A DNA stretch of 64,000 bases from Pandoraea oxalativorans. GTDB taxonomy: Bacteria; Pseudomonadota; Gammaproteobacteria; Burkholderiales; Burkholderiaceae. Below, piece by piece: positions 55,490-63,720 of this stretch (positions within the stretch are counted from its first letter, which is position 1; every line of letters starts with the position of its first letter). The notes beneath the pieces are model-generated. The model searched no databases, was not told the origin of the DNA, and worked only from the letters and a program-made list of their open reading frames with translations. Made by a program: the position numbers and the translations under genes. Where the stretch lies: the NCBI RefSeq assembly GCF_000972785.3, contig NZ_CP011253.3, forward strand, positions 3,224,001 through 3,288,000, read 5' to 3'.

Positions 55490-56239
55490 CTACCGCACGT
55501 TCTGCGAGATGTCGTCGAGCAGCGGCACGATGGCCAGCATGATGAGCACCACGGCGAGCGGGATCGTAGAGACGAAACCCAGATGCTTGAAACCCAACGC
55601 CCCCGTCATGCCGCCCAGAAAGAACATGCCCAGCAGCGCGCCGAGCAACCGCAGCTTCTGCCGGTCGCCGGTCACGCGCGGCAACGCCTGCGCCACACCC
55701 GGCCGGTTCCAGTACCCCATCTTGCCGAGTTCGATACCGATGTCCGTCACGAGACCGGTCACGTGCGTGGTCCGGATTTCGGACCGGGATATCTTGGTGA
55801 TGATGGCGTTCTGCAAGCCCATCACATAGCACAGCAGTCCCACCGTGGCGGGCACGTACAACACCTGATGACTCTCCAGATTTGCGCCCATCACGCCGAA
55901 CGTCAGCAGGAGCAGCGCTTCGAACATGAGCGGTACCGCGTACTCGCTCTGGGTGTGGTGGCGACGTCCCCAGTGGATTAGCACGCTTGATGTGGCGGCC
56001 CCGAGCAGGAACGCCAGCAAAGCGCTTAGCCCGGCGAGCACGATCACCCATTGACCGAGCGCGAGATGATCGGAGAGCGACGCCACGATCCCCGACATAT
56101 GCGACGTATATTGCCCGACGGCAAGGAAACCACCCGCGTTGGCCGCCCCGGCGACGAACGCGAGCGAGCAGCCCAAACGCCGGTTCGCCGCGTCCGTGCG
56201 CACCGGTTGGGTGAAACCACGAAGATAGTTGATCGGCAT
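55490..56239 (-). CDS. DUF1275 (YoaK-like) membrane protein
   Basis: 249 residues with about six membrane helices. DUF1275 motifs: LAFVAGAANAGGFLAVGQYTSHMSG near the N-terminus, GLQNAIITKISRSEIRTTHVTGLVTDIGIELG in the middle. The function is unknown; a small-molecule transport role is sometimes proposed. It may be co-transcribed with the cyclase that follows 100 bases downstream. Divergent from the BLUF gene. Confidence 0.88.
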   Translation of the reverse strand: MPINYLRGFTQPVRTDAANRRLGCSLAFVAGAANAGGFLAVGQYTSHMSGIVASLSDHLALGQWVIVLAGLSALLAFLLGAATSSVLIHWGRRHHTQSEYAVPLMFEALLLLTFGVMGANLESHQVLYVPATVGLLCYVMGLQNAIITKISRSEIRTTHVTGLVTDIGIELGKMGYWNRPGVAQALPRVTGDRQKLRLLGALLGMFFLGGMTGALGFKHLGFVSTIPLAVVLIMLAIVPLLDDISQNVR

Positions 56240-56326
56240 GACGCAGGAGTCCCCGGCTTCGCACTTGGAGTATTCTAATGTGCGTTGACGTAAAGTCGGC
56301 GAATGACTTGGGGGACATCGACAATA

Positions 56327-56767
56327 ATGACCGAGTGCTACGCATACACCAGCCGGGCGCTACCCGATCTTGATCCGGTAGCGCTTTCGAAAATCATCGT
56401 GCACTCCCGTGGTTTCAACGAAACCTATGGCCTGACCGGCGTGCTGCTATACGACGGCACTACCTTCTATCAGTACATCGAAGGGCGTGCCGAGCCGTTG
56501 GCGGATGCCCGCCAGCGCATCGAGGCGTCGCGTCACCATTCGTCCATCCAGGTGCTGCTCGACGGCACGCCCCGTCAGCCGGGCGCGTTCTCGACATGGA
56601 GCCTCGGCTATCTGATGCTCGACGAGCCGGCGCACGCGCTGCATGCCTTCGTGATGCCCGCCGACCATGCGCAACTCGTCGGGGCCTTCAATGTGCTGGC
56701 GGAACAGGCCGACGTGATTGACGTCGGCCAGCAACATCACTGCTCGATCTGTCGGTTCCAGCGTTGA
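56327..56767 (+). CDS. Stand-alone BLUF blue-light photoreceptor
   Basis: 146 residues from the ATG at 56327. The BLUF domain binds FAD and senses blue light. The key residues of AppA align with identical spacing: Tyr7 (in ECYAYTSRA), Asn31 (in SRGFNETYGLTGVLLY) and Gln49 (in FYQYIEG), 24 and 18 residues apart as in AppA Tyr21/Asn45/Gln63. Trp91 (in STWSLGYLML) is near the usual semi-conserved Trp. The extension of about 50 residues ends in a Cys/His-rich HHCSICRFQR. No output domain, so it must signal through a partner protein. Its 3' end overlaps the converging transporter gene by 31 bases. Confidence 0.9.
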   Translation: MTECYAYTSRALPDLDPVALSKIIVHSRGFNETYGLTGVLLYDGTTFYQYIEGRAEPLADARQRIEASRHHSSIQVLLDGTPRQPGAFSTWSLGYLMLDEPAHALHAFVMPADHAQLVGAFNVLAEQADVIDVGQQHHCSICRFQR

Positions 56768-57783
56768 TCCCACTGCGCGCGACGCTGGTTGATGGCGTCC
56801 CAATCGACCGTCTTGATGTTCTTGGTCAGATCATCGAGCTTGCCGAGACGCGTCTGCATCGTAGCCGGGACGGTAGCCTTCGGGTTCGTCGGGATGTATG
56901 CGCCGGCGGCAGCCGCCAACGACTGGCCCCTGGCCGACAGCAGATACTGGGCGAGCTTCTGCGCCATTGCGTTATCCGGGCTGTTTTTCACCACACACAG
57001 GTCGACGAGCAACTGCACCGCGCCTTCCTTAGGCGCGACGTAGCCGACCTGGATGCCCTTGTCCTGGAGATCGCTCACGGCCGTCGGCGTCAGCGGGAAG
57101 ATAGCGGCTTCGCCCGTCTGGATCATCTCCGAGAGCTTGGCCGAGTTCGGGATGTACTCGACCACGTTCGGGCCGACGGTCGATGCCCACTTCGTGAAGC
57201 CCGGCTCGACGTTCGTCTCGCTGCCCCCCCAGATGCGGTTCAGTGCGAGGAAGCCATGCAGGCCGAACGTGCTGCTCGACGCCGACTGGAACACCACGCG
57301 GCCCTTGAACTTCGGATCGGCGAAGTCGGTCCACGAGGTCGGCGTGGCCCAGCCCTTCTCCTTGAACAGCTTCGTGTTGTAGCCGATACCGGTCATGCCC
57401 AGTTGCACGCCAGCGCCCATGTCGTCCTTCACACGCGCGGACGGCATCAGTTCCTTGAGCGCGGCCGAGTCGTCGAGCTTCTGGCACACGCCCATGCTGA
57501 TAGCGCGCGCCATCACGCCGTCGTCCAGAAACACGACGTGCATTTGCGGGCTGTTACGATTGGCAAGCAGCTTGGCCAGCACATCCGACGACGTGCCCGG
57601 CACCACCACGACTTTCACGTTGTTGGCCTTCTCGAATTCCGGGAAGACCTGGCTCGTGTAAGCCTTTTCCATCGCGCCGCCGTTCATGCCGATGTACAGC
57701 GTTTTGGACTGCGACCAGGCTGCGCTGCTCGCGCCCAACGCCAGCGCCGCAGCGCACATGACGACCTTCTTAGACAGCTTCAT
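56737..57783 (-). CDS. ABC transporter periplasmic substrate-binding protein (PotD-like)
   Basis: 348 residues. Signal peptide with cleavage at AWS|QS (about residue 25). Family 1 solute-binding fold: TLYIGMNGGAMEKAYTSQVFPEFEKANNVKVVVVPGTSSDVLAKL, QLGMTGIGYNTKLF, FGLHGFLALNRIWGG. It resembles polyamine/opine/phosphonate-type binding proteins rather than amino-acid (HisJ) types. Last gene of the minus-strand operon with a PotABC-like importer. Substrate unknown. Confidence 0.88.
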   Translation of the reverse strand: MKLSKKVVMCAAALALGASSAAWSQSKTLYIGMNGGAMEKAYTSQVFPEFEKANNVKVVVVPGTSSDVLAKLLANRNSPQMHVVFLDDGVMARAISMGVCQKLDDSAALKELMPSARVKDDMGAGVQLGMTGIGYNTKLFKEKGWATPTSWTDFADPKFKGRVVFQSASSSTFGLHGFLALNRIWGGSETNVEPGFTKWASTVGPNVVEYIPNSAKLSEMIQTGEAAIFPLTPTAVSDLQDKGIQVGYVAPKEGAVQLLVDLCVVKNSPDNAMAQKLAQYLLSARGQSLAAAAGAYIPTNPKATVPATMQTRLGKLDDLTKNIKTVDWDAINQRRAQWDQRWNRQIEQ

Positions 57784-57862
57784 CGTGGTTCTCCTTGCGT
57801 TTCCAGGGTGTTAGGAATGTTGTTTGGGACGGACTCTGAACGTTGGGGATGCGTCGGGTTCC

Positions 57863-59017
57863 TCAGACTTCGGCGTGCGAGACGGGGGCTGTGGCAAAGC
57901 GATCGACGGCGAAGGCATCGATCGGCGTGGCCGTCTCGCCTTGGGTCACCAGATCGGCCAGCACTTCACCCACGCCCGGCGCGAGCAGAAAACCACCACC
58001 CGAGAAGCCGAACGCATGCACCAGACGCGGTGTCGTGCGGCTCATGCCGATGATCGGGTTGTCGTCGGGCGTCTCGCCTTCCACTCCGCTCCACGTGCGG
58101 ATCAGCAGCGCATTGCGCAGCGCAGGCAGCAACGCACAGGCTTCACGCATGACGGCACGCGTAGTGTCGGCCGACGGCTGGGCGTACTCTCCGTCGCCTG
58201 TGCCGCGTCCGCCGCCGATCACGCAATTGCCGCGCTCGACCTGCCGCGCATACACGCCGCCGCCGTACACCCCGAGGTTGTGTCCGACGAACTTGGGCAA
58301 CGGCTCCGTCACCCACATGTTCGGATAGATGGCATGCATCGGCGCACGCTCGCCGAATGTGCCTGCAATGTGGTTCGCCCACGCGCCGGAGGTATTGAGC
58401 AACCAGTCGCAACTCACGTGCAGTTCGTCTCCGGTTTCCGGCTTTGCCGTCAGTTGGAAGCGCACGCCGTCGTGCGTGACCGACGTAATCGGGGTGCGCT
58501 CAAGTACCTCCGCACCGAGGGCGCGGGCCGCGCGCGCGAAGGCCGGTGACACCAGACGCGGATTCGCGTGACCGTCGCTCATGCACAGCGAACCGCCGAC
58601 GGCCCCCTCCCCCAGCCAGGGAAAGCGCTCGCGAAACTCTGCGCCGCGGAACACCGTCGTGGACAGGCCGTAGTTTTCTGCCATCGCCGACCATGCGTCG
58701 AGGGGCTCGAGATCGCTCTCGCGACGCGCGAGGCGCAGGTGGCCCGAGCGGACGAATTCGCCGTCGATGCCGATCAGCTCGGGCAGACGATCCCAGATCC
58801 GTCGTGCCCGCATGGCGAGCGGCAGTTGCACCTCCGGGCGGCCCTGACAGCGCACACCGCCGTAGTTCACGCCGCTGGCCTGCGCGCCGCAATAGCGTCG
58901 CTCGAACAGCGCGACCTTCAGGCCACGCTCGGCCAACGCCCGCGCGGCGGAGGCACCGACCAGACCACCACCGGCGACGACCACGTCGTAATGCAGGGTC
59001 TGCAAGGTCTCACTCAT
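57863..59017 (-). CDS. FAD-dependent amine/amino acid oxidase subunit (HcnC/LhpB-like)
   Basis: 384 residues from the ATG at 59015-59017, preceded by GAGGAGG. DAO-family flavoprotein: FAD-binding VVVAGGGLVGASAARALAERG near 11-31, GGVRCQGRPEVQLPLAMRA, WLLNTSGAWANHIAG and the C-terminal HAFGFSGGGFLLAPGVGEVLADLV. As third subunit of a three-part dehydrogenase it would oxidise an amine or N-substituted amino acid. The start overlaps the end of the preceding gene by 8 bases. HcnC (glycine to HCN), octopine oxidase OoxB and D-hydroxyproline dehydrogenase beta subunits all share this form; the substrate cannot be decided. Confidence 0.87.
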   Translation of the reverse strand: MSETLQTLHYDVVVAGGGLVGASAARALAERGLKVALFERRYCGAQASGVNYGGVRCQGRPEVQLPLAMRARRIWDRLPELIGIDGEFVRSGHLRLARRESDLEPLDAWSAMAENYGLSTTVFRGAEFRERFPWLGEGAVGGSLCMSDGHANPRLVSPAFARAARALGAEVLERTPITSVTHDGVRFQLTAKPETGDELHVSCDWLLNTSGAWANHIAGTFGERAPMHAIYPNMWVTEPLPKFVGHNLGVYGGGVYARQVERGNCVIGGGRGTGDGEYAQPSADTTRAVMREACALLPALRNALLIRTWSGVEGETPDDNPIIGMSRTTPRLVHAFGFSGGGFLLAPGVGEVLADLVTQGETATPIDAFAVDRFATAPVSHAEV

Positions 59018-60470
59018 CGCGCGCCTCCTCGGGAATGGCGGCGACGTGCTCGTCGAATAACATCGGGGCAATCGGAATCGGTTTGATGGGCGCCTGCGCA
59101 CGCAGCCGCCCCACTTGCGCATACGTCTGTCCGCTAGCGTCGGCCAGCACATGACACGCCGCTTCGCCGCACATGCGCCCCTGACAGCGCCCCATGCCCA
59201 CGCGGGTGAGCGCCTTCAGGCGGTTGATTTCGGTGACGCCGTCCTGACGAACGCAGTCGCGCAACGTGCCTGCACTGACCTCCTCGCAACGGCAAACGAG
59301 CATGTCGTCGGGCCACTGCGCGGCAGGATCTTTCGGCAACGCAAACGCCTGCTCGATGCCTTCGCGAAATCGACGGATGCTCGCAAGCTTGCGCTCGATG
59401 GTCGTGGCGTCCCATGCATGCGGTACATCCGGCATGGACGGGGCCGCGACGCCAAGGTCTTCGAGCAACGCCAGCGCCGCGCGACGGCCTGCGAGTTCGG
59501 CGGCGTCTGCCCCCGCGATGCCTGCTCCGTCGCCTGCGAGATAGATGCCGGGTTGCGAGCTGCGTCCGGCGGCGTCGCGCTCGGGCAGCCAGCACCGGTT
59601 GAGATCGTCGAACACGAAACTGCACCCAGCGAGATCGGCCAGTTGCGTCTCCGGTCGCAGGCCGAAACCCAGACCGACGGCGTCGCATTCAATGCTCGAC
59701 TCGCGACCGTTGCGCTGCCAGCGAATGGCGCGCACGCCAGCCGTGCCGTCGATGTTTTCGAGCGTCACGCCGTACTCTACGCGCACACCGCGTGCGCGCA
59801 GCCACCCCAGGTAGTAGACCCCCTTGGCGAACGTCGACGGCTGACTCAGCAGGCGCGGCGCTGCCTTCGCCTGTTCCACAAACGGGCTGGTATCGAGCAC
59901 GGCGACGACGTTCGCACCGGCTTTCGCATATTGGTACGCCACGAGATACAGCAGCGGGCCGGTGCCCGCGAACACGACGCGCTCGCCAATCGCACAGCCC
60001 TGCGCCTTGAGCGCGACCTGCGCGCCGCCCAGCGTGTACACGCCCGGCAACGTCCAGCCCGGCAGCGGCAGCACGCGATCGGTGGCACCGCTGGCAATGA
60101 TCAGATGCGTGAACGCGACCGGCGCTTCGCGTCCGCCGTGCAGGGTGTGCAGACGCTGCGGATCGCACGCCCACACAAGCGTCTCCGGCCGGTAGTCGAC
60201 TTGGGGCAGAAGCGCCGCCATCGCATTGTGTACAGCATCGGCCTTGGCCGCTTCGAAGCCGTACAGCGCCTGCATGCTGCGCGCAAACCCTGCGCCTTGC
60301 GGCGGCTGACGATAGATCTGACCGCCCCAGCGAACGTTCTCGTCGAGTACGATCGGGCGCACGCCTGCGGCGACCAGCGTTTGCGCGGCACGTATGCCCG
60401 CCGGGCCTGCGCCAACGATCACGACGTTGGCAACGTCGGTGTCGCCGGAATTCACGGTGCGCTCAGCCAT
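59010..60470 (-). CDS. FAD/NAD-linked oxidoreductase subunit with BFD-like [2Fe-2S] domain (HcnB/OoxA-like)
   Basis: 486 residues from the ATG at 60468-60470, GGAGG upstream. Pyridine-nucleotide-disulfide-type fold: VVIVGAGPAGIRAAQTLVAAGV near 16-37, second dinucleotide motif ERVVFAGTGPLLYLVAYQYAKAG near 162 and YLAGDGAGIAGADAAELAG near 320. The C-terminal segment holds a cysteine set (VCRCEEVS, then MGRCQGRMCGEAA), a BFD-like [2Fe-2S] site. It overlaps genes on both sides by 8 bases. With its two neighbours it forms an HcnABC / opine oxidase / LhpBEF-like enzyme. Confidence 0.88.
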   Translation of the reverse strand: MAERTVNSGDTDVANVVIVGAGPAGIRAAQTLVAAGVRPIVLDENVRWGGQIYRQPPQGAGFARSMQALYGFEAAKADAVHNAMAALLPQVDYRPETLVWACDPQRLHTLHGGREAPVAFTHLIIASGATDRVLPLPGWTLPGVYTLGGAQVALKAQGCAIGERVVFAGTGPLLYLVAYQYAKAGANVVAVLDTSPFVEQAKAAPRLLSQPSTFAKGVYYLGWLRARGVRVEYGVTLENIDGTAGVRAIRWQRNGRESSIECDAVGLGFGLRPETQLADLAGCSFVFDDLNRCWLPERDAAGRSSQPGIYLAGDGAGIAGADAAELAGRRAALALLEDLGVAAPSMPDVPHAWDATTIERKLASIRRFREGIEQAFALPKDPAAQWPDDMLVCRCEEVSAGTLRDCVRQDGVTEINRLKALTRVGMGRCQGRMCGEAACHVLADASGQTYAQVGRLRAQAPIKPIPIAPMLFDEHVAAIPEEARDE

Positions 60471-60873
60471 GCGAGCCTCCGTGCACTTCGTTCGCATCAG
60501 GCGCACGCGTGACGATGCGCATGCCTGCCTGAATCGTCGTCGAGCAGGCGCGCAGGCGCGTGAGTTGGGCGTCGCCACCGTCGGCGCTCACCGTTTCGCA
60601 ACGCACCCAACAGTCCTGACACGCACCGATCATGCAGAATCCGGCGCGCGGCGCGCCGCTGAATTCGCTGATACGCACGTGCCGCTGATGCGTGAGGATG
60701 GCGGTGAGCAATGTGTCACCGGCGAGCGCCTGCACCGGTTCGCCGTCGATATAGAACGTGACAGGCGCACGTGCAGTCTCGGCCAGACGCGTCAATTGCG
60801 GATGGCAGGCGGACGAGCCAGACGCGCGCACGTCTTGAGTCATTGGGGAAGGGCTGGACATAAGAGTCGTCAT
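60463..60873 (-). CDS. Small [2Fe-2S] ferredoxin-like subunit (HcnA/LhpF-like)
   Basis: 136 residues from the ATG at 60871-60873; in-frame ATGs at 60861 and 60843 are alternatives, none with a good ribosome binding site. The ferredoxin-like core has VTFYIDGEPVQALAGDTLLTAIL and the cluster ligands Cys80, Cys85 and Cys88 (GFCMIGACQDCWV) plus Cys110 (RLRACST). It carries electrons within the three-subunit dehydrogenase encoded next. Starts 12 bases after the permease stop. Confidence 0.87.
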   Translation of the reverse strand: MTTLMSSPSPMTQDVRASGSSACHPQLTRLAETARAPVTFYIDGEPVQALAGDTLLTAILTHQRHVRISEFSGAPRAGFCMIGACQDCWVRCETVSADGGDAQLTRLRACSTTIQAGMRIVTRAPDANEVHGGSHG

Positions 60874-60884
60874 GGAGCGCGCGC

Positions 60885-61679
60885 TCAGTGCTGGCCGATG
60901 AGAATGCGATTCAGACCGTAGATGCGGTCGAGCAACAACATCGCGCCGAGCGTGATGGCAATGACGAGTGCCGAGACCGACGCCATCATCGGATCGATCG
61001 ACTCGGTGGCGTACATATACATGCGCACCGGCAGCGTGACGGTTTGCGGCGCGGTGAGGAAGACCGACATCGTCAGTTCGTCGAAGCTGTTGATGAACGC
61101 CAGCAGCCAGCCGCCGGTAATGCCCGGCAGAATCATCGGCATGGTCACTCGGCGGAACGTCGTCCACGATCCCGCACCAAGCGAAGCCGCCGCGTTCTCG
61201 ACGCTGCGGTCCAGACCGCTGATCGACGCGAGCACGAGACGCATGATGAACGGCGTCACGACGATCATGTGTGCGAAGATGAGCGCGCCGAACGAGCCCG
61301 TCACGCCGAGCATGGCGAAAAAGCGCAGCAGCGCGATGCCGAGCACGAGGCCCGGAATCACCAGCGGCGAGAGCAGCAGACCGTTGAGAAAGTTGCGTCC
61401 CGGGAAGCGCGAACGACCAATGGCGAGCGCCGCAGGCAACGCAATCGCGAGCGAGAGCGTGGCCGAGATGAACGCCAGCTTCAGGCTGGTGAAGAACGAC
61501 GCGATGAAGTCGGGATAGTCGAGAATCGCCCGGAACCAGCGCAGCGAGATGCCGCGCGTGGGCAGCGAGAGCGTCTGCTCCGGGGTGAACGCGACCAGCA
61601 CCACGATGATCATCGGGGCGAGAATGAAGAGGATGACGAGCGTGTGGAACGCGAGCGCCAGGGGACTGTTTTTGCGCAT
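60885..61679 (-). CDS. ABC transporter permease (PotC-like)
   Basis: 264 residues with about six membrane helices. The EAA-type loop is seen as ENAAASLGAGSWTTFRRVTMPMILPGITGGWLLAFINSFDELTMSVFL, the PotC/spermidine-type signature. Second permease of the importer, between the PotB-like gene and the oxidase genes. Confidence 0.9.
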   Translation of the reverse strand: MRKNSPLALAFHTLVILFILAPMIIVVLVAFTPEQTLSLPTRGISLRWFRAILDYPDFIASFFTSLKLAFISATLSLAIALPAALAIGRSRFPGRNFLNGLLLSPLVIPGLVLGIALLRFFAMLGVTGSFGALIFAHMIVVTPFIMRLVLASISGLDRSVENAAASLGAGSWTTFRRVTMPMILPGITGGWLLAFINSFDELTMSVFLTAPQTVTLPVRMYMYATESIDPMMASVSALVIAITLGAMLLLDRIYGLNRILIGQH

Positions 61680-61727
61680 GATGGCGAGTGAGTTCTGTTC
61701 TGCTTCAGTTCGGCGGCAGCGCTGGCC

Positions 61728-62633
61728 TTAGCCCATGCTGCGCGAGTAACGGCGGTCGAGCAGACGGTAGTACGTCAGCATCACGATCAGATTCGCCACC
61801 AGCAGCAACACGGCGATGGTCGCGCCCAGCGGCCAGTTCAGCGAGCTGAGGAACTGGTCGTAGACTGCGGTGGCGGCCACTTTGAGACGGCGTCCGCCCA
61901 GCAGACTCGGGATCGCGAAAGCGCTCGCCGACAGGCCGAACACCATCAGGCTGCCCGACAGAATGCCCGGCACCAGTTGCGGCAGCACGATGCGACGCAG
62001 CGTGGTCGCTTGCGACGCCATGAGCGAGAGCGCTGCGTTTTCCGTCTGCGGATCGAGGCGTTGCAGCGACGTCCAGACCGGAATCACCATGAATGGCAGC
62101 ATCACGTGCGCCAGCGCCACGACGATGGCGAAGTTGGTGTACTCCATCTTGAAGGGTCCCATGCCGACCCACCCGAACGCCTGATTGATCAGGCCGCCCG
62201 AACTGAGCAACATGCTCCAGCCGAACGCGCGCACCACGATGGACACGAGCAGCGGCGAGAGAATGATCAGCAGGAACAGCGAGCGCCACGGGTCGCCCAT
62301 GCGCGAAAGCACGTAGGCTTCGAACGTCCCCACCACGGCGCAGATCGCGGTGACCGTGAGCGAGATGCCGAACGTGCGCAGGAAGATCGTATGGAAGTAC
62401 GAGTCGAACAGGACTTCCCTATAGTTCTCGAACTGGAACGCCGCAATCGGGCCGCTTGCCGGATCGAACTGATAGAACGTGAGCGCGAGCGTCATGAGCA
62501 ACGGGATCAGCACCAGCGCCACGAACAACAGCATGGCGGGCGCACTCATCACCCACATCGGCAAATAGGCGCTCCACGGCGCGCGCGCGACCGGCGCGGC
62601 GTCCGTACGCGGGACTTGCAGCGTCTCAGCCAT
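61728..62633 (-). CDS. ABC transporter permease (PotB-like)
   Basis: 301 residues with about six membrane helices. EAA loop ENAALSLMASQATTLRRIVLPQLVPGILSGSLMVFGLSASAFAIPSLLGG near 190-240 fits PotB-type permeases. Its start overlaps the end of the ATPase gene by 8 bases. Forms the heterodimeric channel with the next gene. Confidence 0.9.
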   Translation of the reverse strand: MAETLQVPRTDAAPVARAPWSAYLPMWVMSAPAMLLFVALVLIPLLMTLALTFYQFDPASGPIAAFQFENYREVLFDSYFHTIFLRTFGISLTVTAICAVVGTFEAYVLSRMGDPWRSLFLLIILSPLLVSIVVRAFGWSMLLSSGGLINQAFGWVGMGPFKMEYTNFAIVVALAHVMLPFMVIPVWTSLQRLDPQTENAALSLMASQATTLRRIVLPQLVPGILSGSLMVFGLSASAFAIPSLLGGRRLKVAATAVYDQFLSSLNWPLGATIAVLLLVANLIVMLTYYRLLDRRYSRSMG

Positions 62634-63720
62634 TCGAGCACGCTCCTGCGGAAACGAAACGCACCGCTTCCGGTTGCCAGTCCAGACCGACCGGCGCCCC
62701 TTCGCTCAACGGCTCGCCGCCTTCGTTCTGGCAGCACACGAGCACTTCGCCCAACGCGCTGTCGACGCGGTAGAGCCACTGGCTACCGAGGAAGAAGCGG
62801 CTCGTCACCGTCGCCGACAGTCGGCCGGTCGACGGGGCACACAGACGCACCTTCTCCGGACGCAGGCACATGGTGATGGCGTCGCCCACCGCCATGCCCC
62901 GGTCGCGCGGCGCGAGGTCCGCCAGCGCGGCACGCTGCGTGAGTTGCGCGCCCAGCTCGATATGCAGATGCTCACCGTCGCGCGCGGCCACCCGACCGTC
63001 GAGCATGTTCGCCTTGCCGATGAACTGCGAGACGAACGGCGTTTCCGGACGCTCGTAAGCACGGTACGGCGTGTCGACCTGCGTGATGCGCCCGGCTTCC
63101 ATGACCACGACGCGATCGCTGATCGACAGCGCCTCGGACTGATCGTGCGTCACCATGATGGTGGTCGTGCCGATCTTGCGCTGGATCGAGCGCAGCTCGA
63201 ACTGCATGTCTTCGCGCAGCTTGGCGTCGAGATTGGACATCGGCTCGTCGAGCAGCAGCACCGGCGGCGCGATCACCACGGCGCGGGCGATGGCCACGCG
63301 CTGCCGCTGGCCGCCCGAGAGCTCACGCGGGAAGCGATGGCCGAGCGCTTCGAGCCGAACGAGCGCGAGCGCCTCGCGAATGCGGTCCTTGCGTTCCGAC
63401 TTGTCGACGCCTCGCATCTCCAGACCGAAACCGACGTTATCCGCCACGGTCATGTGCGGGAACAGCGCGTAGCTCTGGAACACGATGCCCAGACCGCGCT
63501 TGTTCGGCCGCATGTTCGTGATGTCGCGCCCGTCGAGCGTAATGCGCCCGGTCGTGGCTTCGACGAAGCCCGCGATCATCTGCAACGTGGTGGTCTTGCC
63601 GCAGCCCGAGGGGCCGAGCAGCGAGACGAACTCGCCCTTCTCCACCGAGAGATTGACATTCGAGACGGCGTTCAGCTCGCCGAACGTCTTGGAAACATCC
63701 GTCAAAGTCAGAAAAGACAT
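62626..63720 (-). CDS. ABC transporter ATP-binding protein (PotA-like)
   Basis: 364 residues from the ATG at 63718-63720; the earlier in-frame ATG would add a non-conserved leader. Walker A GPSGCGKT (36-43), signature LSGGQRQRVAIARA, Walker B VLLLDEPMSNLD, His switch MVTHDQSEAL and a C-terminal TOBE domain with MCLRPEKVRL. Spermidine/putrescine-type importer ATPase. First gene of the operon ATPase-PotB-PotC-HcnA-HcnB-HcnC-binding protein. Confidence 0.93.
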   Translation of the reverse strand: MSFLTLTDVSKTFGELNAVSNVNLSVEKGEFVSLLGPSGCGKTTTLQMIAGFVEATTGRITLDGRDITNMRPNKRGLGIVFQSYALFPHMTVADNVGFGLEMRGVDKSERKDRIREALALVRLEALGHRFPRELSGGQRQRVAIARAVVIAPPVLLLDEPMSNLDAKLREDMQFELRSIQRKIGTTTIMVTHDQSEALSISDRVVVMEAGRITQVDTPYRAYERPETPFVSQFIGKANMLDGRVAARDGEHLHIELGAQLTQRAALADLAPRDRGMAVGDAITMCLRPEKVRLCAPSTGRLSATVTSRFFLGSQWLYRVDSALGEVLVCCQNEGGEPLSEGAPVGLDWQPEAVRFVSAGACSNG

